From assembly GCA_002007465.1 (NCBI GenBank), contig LNAC01000032.1, positions 378,180 through 442,179 on the forward strand: DNA of 64,000 nt, in the 5' to 3' direction. Position numbers and translations under genes: made by a program. How positions within the stretch are numbered: position 1 is the stretch's first letter; every line of letters begins with the position of its first letter. The DNA is from Ailurus styani. Its lineage: Eukaryota; Chordata; Mammalia; Carnivora; Ailuridae. Of the stretch, positions 1 through 11,203 are shown in pieces. The notes below the pieces were generated by a model that saw only the letters and a program-made list of their open reading frames with translations, did not search any database and was not told the DNA's origin.

Positions 1-734
1 ATTGCTTTTAGAGCCAAATCTGGTTGACTTCAACTCTTACAATCATGTAATTTGACACAGGAGATATCCCTGCTCCCACCCAAGCCATTCCATCAGACTG
101 ATTCTACTGGAGCAGTCCAAGTGTATAAGGAAACAGAGAAATTATTATCAGAAGAGAGAAAGCTGTTATTTTGGCATAATTATAATCAGTAACCTGAGGC
201 GTGCCAAAGTTAAGTCAATAAAGGTTATTTATAAAGCATGAGGTACCACAGTACTGTTAGGAATAAATAGAACCCAGGACTTCAACTCCTAACTTCAGCT
301 AACAACTTTCTCAACTGAAAGAAAGAATTATCTCTAAAGTTCTAAAAAAGGAATGACGAGAAGAATATCAGTGAAACCTACCTTTTGCATTCTTTATTGA
401 AAGAATATTTTAGAAATGAAATGTGATGATAATAATCAGATGCTCACTCCTAGAGGGAAGAAAATGGATTCAGATCAACTTTTGCTTTCATCACCCGATG
501 GTAAACATTTGACCTGCAGAGCTGAATATAGACCCACATGCATGGGAGGTACAGAGAGAGCTGAAGGCTAGAAAAGCACGTTAACTTAGAGGAATTCTTC
601 TCTTTACTGAACATTTTACAGTTCACAAGGTTTGTTTTAATTTCGCCAAAACTCATCAGGTGTTTTCTGCGTGCTGGCATTATTCTAGGTCTTCTGTTGT
701 CAGTGGCCAACAAGGAAATCAAAGTCTGTCCCGG

Positions 735-900
735 CTGTCTTATTTAATCCTTGAGACAAACTCACAAGAGGTAGACATTATCCCTATTTTATGGTTAAGA
801 AAAGTGAAATTTAATAGGATTAAGTGATTTTCCTAAGATCACAGAGCCATCAAGACTGAGAAAGTGGTAAGAATCTCAACACTGGCCATTTGACTCCCGG
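735..900 (-). repeat. MIR-like SINE remnant
   Basis: The order 'cctattttatggttaagaaa', then 'aagtgattttcctaagatca', then 'cacagagcc' follows the reverse complement of the MIR consensus (fraction-of-genome text such as 'cccattttacagatgaggaaac', then 'taacttgcccaaggtcacac'). It is highly diverged and the ends are approximate. Confidence 0.45.
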
Positions 901-1586
901 TCCAATAAATCACTCCACCTCCAGGGGGTGCCCTCGAGCCCTCTTGTGGCCATTCTTGGAGCTTTTCCTGTTCAGACCACCTTTTGTAGGGAGGACAACT
1001 CCAGCAGCCAGCCAGCTGACCTCTGAACAAAAGGTTGGACCAAAAGAAGAAAGTTCAGAAACTGGAAAGGAGGGTGGAGTGGAAGGAGGTGATGTAAAGA
1101 AAGGGGGGTAAGACTCTAGTCTCAACCCATCTCTCATCCCCATGCCTGAATTAAGGGAAAAATGGTCATTTTACTAAAGTAGCTACTAACTGTGGTATTA
1201 ATGTGTTAACATCTATTTTTATTTTAGTTTTTTTAGATTTTATTCATTTATTTAACATCTATTTTTAAAGTAAAATTGGCTTCCACCAAAGTTGACGGTT
1301 GCTCAAAAAGCATTTAGCTGCATGCATACAGAATGCAAAAGTTACTCTTAGACTCAAAATAATTTAATATTCAGCCAAAAATCATCCAATAACAAATCCC
1401 ATACTAATGATTAATCTTTAGGCTGAACATTAGGCTGGAGAGTTTTCAAGCATTACCAAATCCCTAGGATCTTCCACAGACTAATTAAATTGGAAGTTCT
1501 GGGGATGCAGTCCTAGCTTGAGCTTTGTTTCAAAGCTTTCCACATGATTCTGCTGTACTGGGACGGTTGATAACCTCGGCCTTTCA

Positions 1587-1775
1587 GTGGTTCTCAAAGT
1601 GTGGTCCTGGAGTCCAGCAGCAGCCGGAGCAGGATTACCCAAGAACTTGTTAGAGATGCAAATTCTCAGGCCCCACCCTAGATCCAAAAGCCAAAATTCT
1701 GAGGGTGAGGCCCAGAAAGATGCTTTACAGAGCTCCCAGGTGATTCTGGCACCCACTCAAGTTTGAGAACCGGTG
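1587..1775 (+). mobile_element. MER5A-type hAT-Charlie DNA transposon, fossil
   Basis: It starts with 'cagtggttctcaaagtgtgg' and ends with 'caagtttgagaaccggtg', the near-inverted termini of MER5A. Between them are the characteristic internal words 'aacttgttagagatgcaaat', 'ctcaggccccaccctagatc' and 'cccaggtgattctggcaccc'. It is nonautonomous, has no coding capacity, and is nearly full length at about 189 bp. Confidence 0.85.
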
Positions 1776-4700
1776 CCTTAAAATATTTTGTTAGTCAAGG
1801 AACTAGATGATCGATTTAGCTGAATATCCAAAACACCTCCTAAGCCATCTCAGTTCCTAACATTAGAAGCAATGAAATACTTGGAAAAAACATACTTCAC
1901 ATTTGAAAAAATGAGGGCCATAGTAAATAAATTTAAGCTAACTGATGTAGGGGGAAAAAACTTATTTTTTTCTGAGTTTTTCTCGTATTTTTCATTGATT
2001 TTCTTTTCCTTCTGTGTCTAGTGATCAAATGCTAAAGCTTCCAGAGTGCTGGCCTAATGTAAATGAGCTCCCTTTCTCTTTAATTGCATGAGACACATAT
2101 GAACACAGAAGTATGAGTTACAGATTTATATGTATTAATCTTTGTGAAAGCAGCATTCTCTGAGGATCATGCAAGCCTCACGTGACAGTGTTGGGTGCCA
2201 CAGGCAGGCATGAGTTGTTTACATTAGCAAATACATTTCAACAAAAACACATGTTGGCAGTTAGCACTCTCACAGCTCCTCACACAAGCCATTCTGTGTG
2301 GAGCTAGACTTGGGTAAAAGAATGTTAAAAGTCCTTTTTTTTATATTTGGTTCCTAACAACCATCTGAAGATCTCAAAGCATTTTGGATAGACCAGATTC
2401 TCAATTCTCTGTAAATACAAAGAGCATGCTTAATCCAAAACCATAGAGCAAAGTAAGAAATTTAGAGGATTGCAGGCCACGCTTTGAATGAACATCTTAA
2501 TACGAATGCTTTTGGGGAAAAGGCAAAGGGTAATTTCTCATTCAGAAGCCAACAAAAAGGGGGATATAAATGGTCCAGTTAAGTGCGATTCTAAAGAGCT
2601 GAGGAATGTCATTAAAGTGACGTAGGATGAGAACAAGCAAGCCTTTTCCACAGGCGGGACGAATACTCAGCTAGTGGGGCCAACCTGTTGGTACGGGATG
2701 CAAATTCTTTTATACTGATTGGTAAAGACTTGATGCTCTGAGCCCCCACCATGTCATCTCATGGCCACGGCCAACCCTGGCACTCCTCTCCTGCCCGGAC
2801 ACCCCTGCCCTCCCCACCCTAATCTGCAGCTGCAGAGGCAAGACCAGAGAGCCTAGGGAGCTCCCGGGCCCTGCTGAAGCCCTGTAGCCAAGCTCTTCTG
2901 ACAGCCAGTGCCCACGCCCTAGAGTCTGTGGAGTGTTTTGCATATTACCCTGTGCCCGTCTAGCCTCAAAATGACTCGAAAAGGAATGAAATCAGTGTCA
3001 GGTGATGTAACATATCACTAATGTATATAACCTCACACCATGTGTCTTTATACCTGAATGAAATGCCCTTAAGCATGTATACATTTTTTACAGTGGGGGT
3101 AGACTCCGGCACACGAGGCCCTGTTCCTAACAGTAACGTTGGCATTGGCAGTGCTCGCGGTGGTCATCGCAGTGGCAGTCACGGTCACAGCTGCTCTGAC
3201 GTTCCACCTGCACTGGCTTCTCTCATTGCGCACATCTTCTAACCAGAGAGCGCTGTGGGCCACCAAACTCAGAGCGAGGCTGTTCTCCCATCCGACCAAG
3301 ATAAAGGAGGACACCATGGCTTGGGGGGAAAAAATGCATCAAAACCTCAAACTCGAGAGCTTGAATGTGAAAACTTTTTTTCCCCCTTTCATTTCAAAAC
3401 ATTTGTTTCTGCTATATTGTAAGGAAGGGTCTCCCCATGGGAGGGTCCCAGTAGGCTGTGGATGAGCTGTGTTGCAGAGTCACAAACCAGGAGCACCATC
3501 CTGATTGACCATTCCCACCCTTCTCTTCCAAGACTTTTTGGCTAATCAAGAGAGAGGGGAAGGCACGAAGAAACACGTGATACTGCGCAGTCCAGCACAG
3601 AGTACAAACTCCTGCTTGACAGGACTTATCTGTCTGAAGCAGGCTCAGACACAGTCATGCAGCCTCAAACACTTTTTCAAGCCCCCACCTCCCAAACCTG
3701 CTCATACAGTTTTGCCTGTTGTCTGATCCACACCTAGCAATTCTCTCCAGCTCTTTGTTTTCATTCTCTGCCAGGTCCCTTAGCTGGAGGGAACACTACC
3801 AGTTCCCTTACTTCCGCTTTCCACCCTTGCCCCCAGTGTCATGGCTTCACCTTCTGCAACCTCGGGACAGTTGCTCCTACACACGCAGTCGTCAAAGTTC
3901 CTGGAAGCCCGGTCTGAGCTGAGCCCCCAGACCTGCCTGCCGGGCAGGGGAGTGAAGGAGCCTGGTTTTGTATGCGTCACTAGGAGATTTTCACTGGAGG
4001 AGTTGCTGACCTCAGGATCACTCCCTCCCGCCACTTTGTGGTGCCATGTTGTGGGCTAACCACCCCTGAGTGCCAACTCTTTACAAGTTACCTTCTCAGA
4101 GTTGTGTAATCCGCGCCTTACGAGGGCCCAGATCATTCATGGCAGTAGTGACGAGTCAGAATAAACATAAAAGAAATAAGATATTTTAAGACCTATGTAG
4201 GAAAAAAAAAACTATTTAAATAAATGTAAGTATCCATAGTTATCAGCATGAAAAAAGTCCACTCTACATACCTCTTTCTTACAGAGCTGCTAATAAAGAA
4301 TTTCTAGTCAAAAGAAGCCCCAAAGGCATGTACCCTATGGAAAGTCCTTTTTCTCTTTTTTAGGTTACTCATTTATGAGAAATTCTAGGAAATGATATTA
4401 ATTTAGTGCTCAAAACATTAGCCTTAAGTTTAGCCTTAAGTCCTCTCATCCAAATTCTGATGAGGTTTACTGTATAAAGAGGATTAACTTTAACATTTAA
4501 TTTAAGTGCTCTAAGGATTATATTATCCATAAATGTCAGTAAATAAGTATTATCTTTCTCCTTTGGTATATAAGATGTAACACTCCTGTACACTTGTTTT
4601 CCAATAACAACTGGCAAGTTTGGTATGGGGTGAAGCTTTTTAAGAAATTGGTGGGGAACCAGCAATATAGGTCTAAGATGCATCTGGAACTTAAATTCTT

Positions 4701-5040
4701 TTATTGTTGCCCATTTATTCTTGGCTTATATAATCTTTGGGTTTTAGTAATCAGCCCCATACCGATAGCATTAATGTTTCTCAGAAGTAGGCATCTATAT
4801 CCTCTAGATTTTAGTATTTCAAGTACCTTCTTTTTCTAAATCCCTGCTGGTGAGAAACTCTAAATCTATATGACCAGCAAGAACATTGAGTCTAAAAAAT
4901 GTTGCTTATCAATTTATTTACCATGAAATTTTCTTTTTGCTTCATCCTAACTTTACTCTCACATTGCCTGTTGTTACGACAGATCTGTTACTAACAGATC
5001 TGGTTATAAATTCATCAAAACTAGTGCTTTCAAGAAATGT

Positions 5041-5194
5041 CCTGGGGCACTTGGGTGGCTCCGGAAGTTAAACCTCTGCCTTCAGCTCAGGTCATGATCC
5101 CAGGATCCTGAGATCGAGCCCCGCATCAGACTCTCTGCTCAGTGGGGAGCCTGCTTCTCCCTCTCCCTCTGCCTGCTGCTCTACCAACTTGTGA

Positions 5195-5241
<47 letters not shown>

Positions 5242-5285
5242 CTCGCTCTCTGTGTCAAATAAATAAATAAAGTCTTTTTTAAAAA
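5041..5285 (+). mobile_element. CAN (SINEC) SINE, plus orientation
   Basis: The tRNA-related head 'ggggcacttgggtggctccg' is followed by 'cttcagctcaggtcatgatc', the CT-rich middle and an (AAAT)n/AATAAA tail. The internal CT tract (about 5194-5251) is expanded into a microsatellite with interspersed CG. Target-site duplications are not clear. Confidence 0.9.
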
Positions 5286-5664
5286 TTCCTATAAAATCAT
5301 TATCTCCAACCACTGTCCCAAATCTCACCTCTACCAATAAAGTATTTGATTTCCAACATCATCCAAAATTCTTGTTTTCTTTGTCAATTATTTCATTGTG
5401 GAGTCCTAGTACAATAAAAACATCAAGGGTTTACTTCACTTATGAAACATTTGTAGAACCTCCAGGAACCTTATGTAGAAGTGTATTTACAAAATAAGAT
5501 GACACGTTAAAGATGTTACAAGGCAAAGAACTAGAATACCTAAAAACAAAAGACAACAGAGAAGAAATGACCAGTGCTTACTTGGTTTCTAACCAAAACT
5601 TCAGTTTTGAAAATGCCAAAACATAGAGTCCTGCTTTTTTATGGATTATCTTTAAAACTGAAAT

Positions 5665-5861
5665 CGAGGGGTGCCTGGGTGGTTCAGCCGAGTAGTTGTC
5701 TGCCTTCAGCTCAGGTCATGATCCCAGGTTCCTGGGATCGACTCCCATGTCGGACTTCGTGTTCAGTGGGGAGTCTGCTTCTCCCTCTCCCACTCCCCCT
5801 GCTTGTGCGCTCTCGCGCTTTCTCTCTCTGACAAATAAAATCTTTAAACAAAATTAAAAAT
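5665..5861 (+). mobile_element. CAN SINE with 11-bp target-site duplication
   Basis: The head is 'ggggtgcctgggtggttcag', followed by the CT-rich tail region and A-rich end. The direct repeat AAAACTGAAAT lies at 5654-5664 and again at 5862-5872, which shows the retrotransposed unit and its borders. Confidence 0.93.
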
Positions 5862-5872
5862 AAAACTGAAAT

Positions 5873-6524
5873 AGACTTCAATCAGCTCCCCTAAAGGGTA
5901 TGACCAAGAATAGCTACGATTAATTAAAGCAGAGTATCAGCCACCTCTTACATGTCACCTCTGAGCGTCAGCTGCCTCTGGGACCTAGGCTGCCCTGGCT
6001 TCAGCTGCCTCCTCCTGGCCCTCTCCGCTGTGGCCCGACCCGACCCCCTTCCCCGGGCTCCTTCCAGTCACCTGTGCTCCCGGCGCCTCAGCACCACCCA
6101 CAGCTCGTCACCTCCCTGGCTCTGCACACCTCTCACTCCTCATCCCCACCCCCCCCGCACCAGGTGCCCAGGAACTCGTTCCCCACCCCCAACCGGAAGT
6201 GAAAGGGGGTTAAGACCAATGGAGTAAACATCTGACCAATGGAGGCTAGGAAACAGGAAACTAGGGAAACAAAATTCTTTTCCCTTTGCCATTCCCACGA
6301 ATTTCCCTAAGGTGCAACAGTTCATGTGTCCTTCCAGAAGATAGTGTCACGAGAGTATCTGTAGGCCAACTAGACACAGGCTTGGTAGGCTCCCTTGTAT
6401 TTGTCCTGCCTCCTTCCTCACCCATTTCCCCTCACCCCTGTTTGCCCAGGATGACACTTCTGTTATCACAGCTTTATGTGAGAGGGGTTGCAGGTGGCTC
6501 TGCTTGCGGGGAAACTTGGGTACA
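5873..6524. other. Intergenic, GC-moderate, no gene seen
   Basis: The stretch at about 5950-6200 is C-rich on the plus strand, with 'ccccaccccccccgcacc' near 6143. Short open frames here have no recognisable similarity and no splice context, so no gene is called. Confidence 0.5.
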
Positions 6525-6900
6525 CTAGTTAACTGTTCCTGCATAACACAACTACCCCACCTCGGTGGCATGGGACAAGTCGCGTTTGATTCTCACTCAC
6601 AACTTTGCCGTGGGCAGGACAGCTTTGCTTCAGGCTATGAGTGCTCAGCTCTGCTCAGTTCTGCTGCTAGCTGTGGGTCCGACTGCAGGCTGGGCTCAAA
6701 CCAGCTCCACAGGTACTGTGTATTAATCATGGAGCTTGGACTTCCGGATCAGGGAGGGACGTTCCTCCTACCCGGGTGGCAGAAGTGCAAGGAAGCAGGA
6801 CCACAGCCCCTGCCCGAGTCACATCCACTAACATCTCATAGACCAAAGCAAGCCACATGACTAAATCCAAGAGGGGGAAAAGCATGCCTAGTGAGAAACT
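6525..6900 (-). mobile_element. Possible MLT1-family MaLR LTR remnant
   Basis: 'aactgttcctgcataacaca' at the left, and the later words 'tcacatccactaacatctca' and 'accaaagcaagccacatgac', resemble the reverse complement of MLT1-type LTRs from the ancient ERVL-MaLR group. It is strongly diverged, noncoding, and the borders are approximate. Confidence 0.45.
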
Positions 6901-7135
6901 GCAAAGTAACATGGCAAAGGGCCTGCCTACAGGCAACAGGTGAAGAAATTGGTCCAATGATGCAATCTACCAGATCTGGCGAAGACAAGCAGTTTTGTAA
7001 CAAATTCAAAAGGTATCTGTAGTTTGCAGATAAAGAAATAACCCTCCCAAGAAACAAAGGAACTTTCTCAAAGCTACCAGTTATGACTGAGCCAGGATAC
7101 TAACACAAGTCAAGTCTATCAGACTCCAAAGTCCA

Positions 7136-7600
7136 TTCATTCAGAAACTGAGATTGAGCACCCACCATGCGCTCGAAAGTCTGTAAAATACTGGGGATAC
7201 CAAAGTTAATCAGAAGTATCATTCTGGGGTGCCTGGGTGGCTCAATTGGTTAAGCAACTGCCTTTGGCTCAGGTCACCATCCTGGAGTCCTGGGATCGAG
7301 TCCCACATCGGGCTCCCAGCTCCATGGGGAGTCTGCTTCTCCCTCTGACCTTCGCCCCTCTCATGCTCTTGCTTACTCTTTCTCTCTCTCTCTCTCAAAA
7401 AAATAAATAAAATCTTTTTTTTTAAAAAAAAGGTATCATTCTGACGTCAAAGAGCTTACAGACTAGTGGCAAGACATGCTGACATACAAGGACAACATAA
7501 TCAGGTGATTGCTGTAATGGAAGTGTGGGCAAGCGTGGGAGACAGGGAATCTAAGCCAGAACTCCAAGAACAATCAGAATGTCTTTTTTTCACATCTCTC
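7136..7600 (+). repeat. L2-like LINE 3' fragment split by a SINE
   Basis: 'ttcattcagaaactgagatt', 'gagcacccaccatgcgctcg' and 'actggggataccaaagttaa' are followed, after the SINE at 7227-7432, by 'aaagagcttacagactagtg'. This matches the L2 3'-end order in which 'ctggggatac' precedes 'ggagcttacattctagtg'. The insertion therefore interrupts one old repeat. Confidence 0.55.
7227..7432 (+). mobile_element. CAN SINE inserted in an L2-like repeat
   Basis: The head 'gggtgcctgggtggctcaat' is followed by a CT-rich tract, AAATAAATAAAATC and an A-rich tail. The 11-bp target-site duplication GTATCATTCTG is at 7216-7226 and 7433-7443. Confidence 0.95.
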
Positions 7601-8006
7601 CACCACAGCAAGCTGCTCATTTCACAGCACAGCCTATTTCCTATTCACCCCAAGAACATTTGTGCAGATAACACTAAGAAATTCCAGCACAGTAATATCT
7701 AACTCCATAGGAATGCCCTAAGCTTTATTTATGAGAAGATAGAAATGTGGACATTCCTTCCCCAATTGAGATCAGTTTCTTGTATAAGTAATCAACGATA
7801 AGGTACACCTTCCTGACACACTTTCTTGTTTTCCCAGAATTTAGGCTTACATACCTTCTGGTGCTAACAATCATAAGTTACTCTTTTCTTAATCCAAAAG
7901 TACAATTCTGTTTACTCAATATAATTTCAATTTATGGCAAGGCATTATGTATCTCACAACATAAAATATGCTGCAGATGTTTATGTCAAGGTTACTGGCA
8001 AAATAT
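7601..8006. other. AT-rich intergenic DNA, nothing recognised
   Basis: No exon-like, RNA-gene-like or assignable repeat sequence was seen in this stretch. Confidence 0.4.
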
Positions 8007-8041
8007 TATGATTTATATGTATATAAATATAAATATATTTT

Positions 8042-8229
8042 AAGATTGTAATTATTTATTTGACAGAGAGAATGACAGCAAAAGAGGGAATACGAGCAGG
8101 GAGAGTGGGAGAGGGAGAGGCAGGCTTCCCGCTGAGCAGGGATCCAGATGCGGGGCTAGATCCCAGGACCCTGGGATCATGACCTGAGCCGAAGGCAGAT
8201 GCTTAACGACTGAGCCACCTAGGCACTCC
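8042..8229 (-). mobile_element. CAN SINE, minus, nested in the next SINE's tail
   Basis: The element runs tail first ('taagattgtaattatttatt') to its head ('ctgagccacctaggcactcc'). TATATTTT flanks it at 8034-8041 and 8230-8237, which suggests it landed in the T-rich (tail) side of the neighbouring minus-strand SINE. Confidence 0.88.
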
Positions 8230-8237
8230 TATATTTT

Positions 8238-8423
8238 TTGAAGATTTTATTTATTTCAGAGAGAAAGAGAGCGTGTGAAGGGGGAATGGGACTGGGAGGA
8301 GGAGAGGGAGAAGCAGACTCCCTGCCAAGCAGGGAGCCTGATGTGGGACTTGATCCCAGGACCCTGGGATCATGACCTGAGCTGAAGGCAGATGCCCAAC
8401 TGACTGAGCCACCCAGGTGCCCC
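8238..8423 (-). mobile_element. CAN SINE, minus orientation
   Basis: It starts with 'gaagattttatttatttcag' and ends with 'gagccacccaggtgcccc'. TATGATTTATAT occurs at 8007-8018 and 8424-8435, bracketing this element together with the nested SINE to its left. Confidence 0.92.
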
Positions 8424-8435
8424 TATGATTTATAT

Positions 8436-8878
8436 TTTTATCTTTCCTCCTTCCAACCATTGCCATCTTCATTCAAAATATTTAGAACGAAATTACCAAT
8501 AGCAATGAAAACAAAAGGAGATATCAGAAGAAAAGGCGGTTTTGTCCTATTATTAGTTACCACTCAGAATCTGCAGTGGTTTTCTATCCTAGCTACATAA
8601 CAGGATCAGAATTCATTTAAAGAAAAAAAAGAAAGAAAGAAAAATGTTCAGGACACATAGACCAAGTAAATCAGAATTTCTGGATGTTCTCTGGACATCA
8701 TCCTTTTATAAAACCTTCTTAGATGATTATAATGACCATTAGGATTGAGAAACACTGTTCTAAACTATGAACCTAGATTTTCCTTGTTATAATTTGGTTT
8801 CTTTCCTTAGTTAGCCTAAAGTTGCTATTTGAGATAGTAAGGTATATCCAGTATCCTCACTAAAAATGTTGTTGTAAT
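8436..8878. other. Intergenic DNA, nothing recognised
   Basis: AT-rich sequence with a short GAAA-rich run near 8625-8645. No gene or assignable repeat was recognised. Confidence 0.4.
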
Positions 8879-9420
8879 ACACTCATTCAACAAATATTTG
8901 CTGAGTGCCTGCTACATCCCCATTCTACATACAGAGGGGAGGTAAAGAGTACTGAGCAGGAGCCATAGTCCCTTTCTTTAGGGAGATTATGGAACAAAAA
9001 GCAAACATTTAACAAGTAAACAAAGGCTATTTAAAAAGTAAACCAAAATATTATAAATTATAAGTGCCATGAAGGAAAAGCCTGTCTGAGGGCACTATAT
9101 GGAAGCTGAGATTTAGGGGATAAATGGGAGTTTACCAGACAAGGAGCTGGAGAAAGAGTTTTCCAGGCAGAGGGAACAGTAGCATGGGCAAAAGTGCCGA
9201 GACAGAGAGTCGGGCTTGTTCAGGGAACTGAAAACCGGAGCTTGTAGCTGGGGCAGTGTGAGATGGGAGAGAGGACTAGTTTGAGGAGCCCACATAGTTA
9301 GGGCCTCTGGTTGTGTTAAGAAGTGTGTAGGATACTCTAAGTACAATAGGAAGCTTTCAGGTATTTAAAAATGCAGAGAGGAGGCGAGGGACAGGGACAA
9401 GATCCAATTTACCTCAGTTA
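8879..9420 (+). repeat. L2-like LINE 3' fragment
   Basis: 'attcaacaaatatttgctga', 'gagtgcctgctacatcccca', 'agtgccatgaaggaaaagcc' and 'ttttccaggcagagggaaca' appear in the order of the L2 3'-end consensus. It is noncoding and diverged, and the borders are approximate. Confidence 0.6.
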
Positions 9421-9548
9421 AAGGGAGTGCTCCTCCTTAATCTGCCAGGAGACATTTCAAGAGTCAAATGCTCCCAAACTAGTGAGTCTCTACTTAGTGG
9501 AATCATTTAATAAAGTGTTTATGAAAATAAGGCACATATTTGTAAATT

Positions 9549-9549
<1 letters not shown>

Positions 9550-9595
<46 letters not shown>
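9550..9595 (+). repeat. (AC)n microsatellite
   Basis: About 23 uninterrupted CA dinucleotides. A run this long is likely to be length-variable between individuals. Confidence 0.97.
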
Positions 9596-9596
<1 letters not shown>

Positions 9597-9661
9597 CACT
9601 GTCACCTAAAGTTCATTGATACTAGTGGTAGATCAGTTCATGTCAATACTCAGCTGTACTG

Positions 9662-9857
9662 AGGCACCTGGGTGGCTCAATTTGTTAAGCATCTGACTCT
9701 TGATTTGGGCCCAGGTCATGATCTCGGGGTCATGAGATCGAGACCCATGTGGGCCTCCCCTCTGAGCATGGAGCCTGCTTAATATTCTCTCTCTCCCTCT
9801 CCCTCTGCCCCTCCTCCTACACACCTGCACTCGCACTCTCTCTCTTTCAAAAAAAAG
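9662..9857 (+). mobile_element. CAN SINE with 17-bp target-site duplication
   Basis: The head is 'aggcacctgggtggctcaat' and the tail is A-rich. The perfect direct repeat AATACTCAGCTGTACTG at 9645-9661 and 9858-9874 defines the borders. Confidence 0.95.
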
Positions 9858-9874
9858 AATACTCAGCTGTACTG

Positions 9875-10392
9875 TTTCTTTTAACAACTAATTTTTAATA
9901 CAGTATGTGCTACACTGAAAAATTGATAAACAGTGTTTGTAATCATTCTCTTTTATTGCCAAAGCTAATTTCTGTCTTTGTTACAGTAGAACCTGAGTTC
10001 CTTCTGAAGAGGATAAAACACTTCATCCATTGCCCAGGAAAGACAGTATCATTTTAAGCAAAATGTTGCTTTGATTTTCATTGATGAACATTAGGCAGTT
10101 GATAAATCTTCAAAGAGAAACTTATACCCACCTTTAAGTATGATGGATTTCTGATACATTCATAGGATCGGTCCTATGAAGAATCCCAGGGAGAAAAACA
10201 TACTCTGGGAACAAATGGCTTTTTTTTTCTAAATGACAGATTTATAGTTTTAATGACTTCTTCCAAGCCTTCCTTCTATAAATATGGTGCCCAAGAACAA
10301 ATTACCAGATTTGTGTTTAAATTATCATTTTATGACTTAGATGAACCTTCTATTTGTTCCTTTAAAAAGTAAGTGTGATCCTTTACATTAAT
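9875..10392. other. AT-rich intergenic DNA, nothing recognised
   Basis: No gene, RNA gene or clear repeat was recognised between the SINE and the MLT1-like LTR. Confidence 0.4.
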
Positions 10393-10815
10393 TTCCTAGG
10401 GCTGTCATAAAAAATTCTACAAACCTGGTGGCTTACAGCAATAGGAATGTATTTTCTCACAGTTCTGAAGGCCAAAGTCCGAAGTCGCCGTGTTGGCACA
10501 CTTCAGAGGAAAATCCTTCCTTACCTCTTCTAGCTTCTGGTAGGTCCTGACATTCCTTGACTTGTAGCAACATAATTCCACTCTCTGTCTTTACATGGCT
10601 CTCTTCGCTGAGTCTCTCTGTGTCTCAAGTCGCCATCTTATAAGGACACATCATGGGATTTAGAGCCCATCCAAAATCTAAAATGACCTCATCCCAAGAC
10701 CCTTAATGGTATCTACAAAGACCCTCTCTTCAATAAAAGGTCACATTCATAGGTACTGGGGGTGGGGATAGGACTTGAATATATCTTTCTACAACACACA
10801 GTTCAACCCACTACA
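10393..10815 (-). mobile_element. MLT1-like MaLR LTR, minus orientation
   Basis: 'tttcctagggctgtcataaa', 'cctggtggcttacagcaata', 'ctcacagttctgaaggccaa', 'cttataaggacacatcatgg' and 'ggtcacattcataggtactg' occur in the order of the reverse complement of MLT1-type solo LTRs (ancient ERVL-MaLR). There are no coding remnants. Confidence 0.7.
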
Positions 10816-10985
10816 CTCTTGTAACCTCTGTAGTTAATATTATGATTGGCTATAATTGAAAGAACTCTCAAAATAATAGCAGCTTGAACAAGAACAATTT
10901 ATTTTTCTCTCAAGATAAAGCTCAAGTAGGAAGACAATGTTGATATAGCTCGTTGATACAGTCCATGCTGTCAAGAACTCAAACT

Positions 10986-11190
10986 CTTTTGGGCTGCCTG
11001 GGTGGCTCAGTCATTAAGTGTCTGCCTTTGGCTCAGGTCATGATCCCAGAGTCTAGGGATCGAGCCCCAAATTGGGCTCCCTGCTCTGCGGGAAAGCCTG
11101 CTTCTCCCTCTCCCACTACTCCTGCTTCTGTTCCCTCTTTCACTGTATCTCTCTCTGTCAAATAAATGAATAAAATCTTAAAAAAAAAAA
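10986..11190 (+). mobile_element. CAN SINE with 13-bp target-site duplication
   Basis: The head is 'gggctgcctgggtggctcag' and the tail is 'aaataaatgaataaaatctt' plus A-run. The direct repeat AAGAACTCAAACT is at 10973-10985 and 11191-11203. Confidence 0.95.
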
Positions 11191-11203
11191 AAGAACTCAA
11201 ACT

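Larger units (their letters stand above)
1..5040. other. Upstream intergenic DNA, no gene seen
   Basis: AT-rich sequence without a recognisable exon or long reading frame. It holds a MIR-like remnant near 735-900, a MER5A-type DNA transposon at 1587-1775, and otherwise unassigned unique-looking sequence. Since PITX2 is plus-strand here, this is its 5' side. In human this side faces the gene desert with distal PITX2 enhancers, but the window reaches only about 31 kb upstream of the first promoter. Confidence 0.6.
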
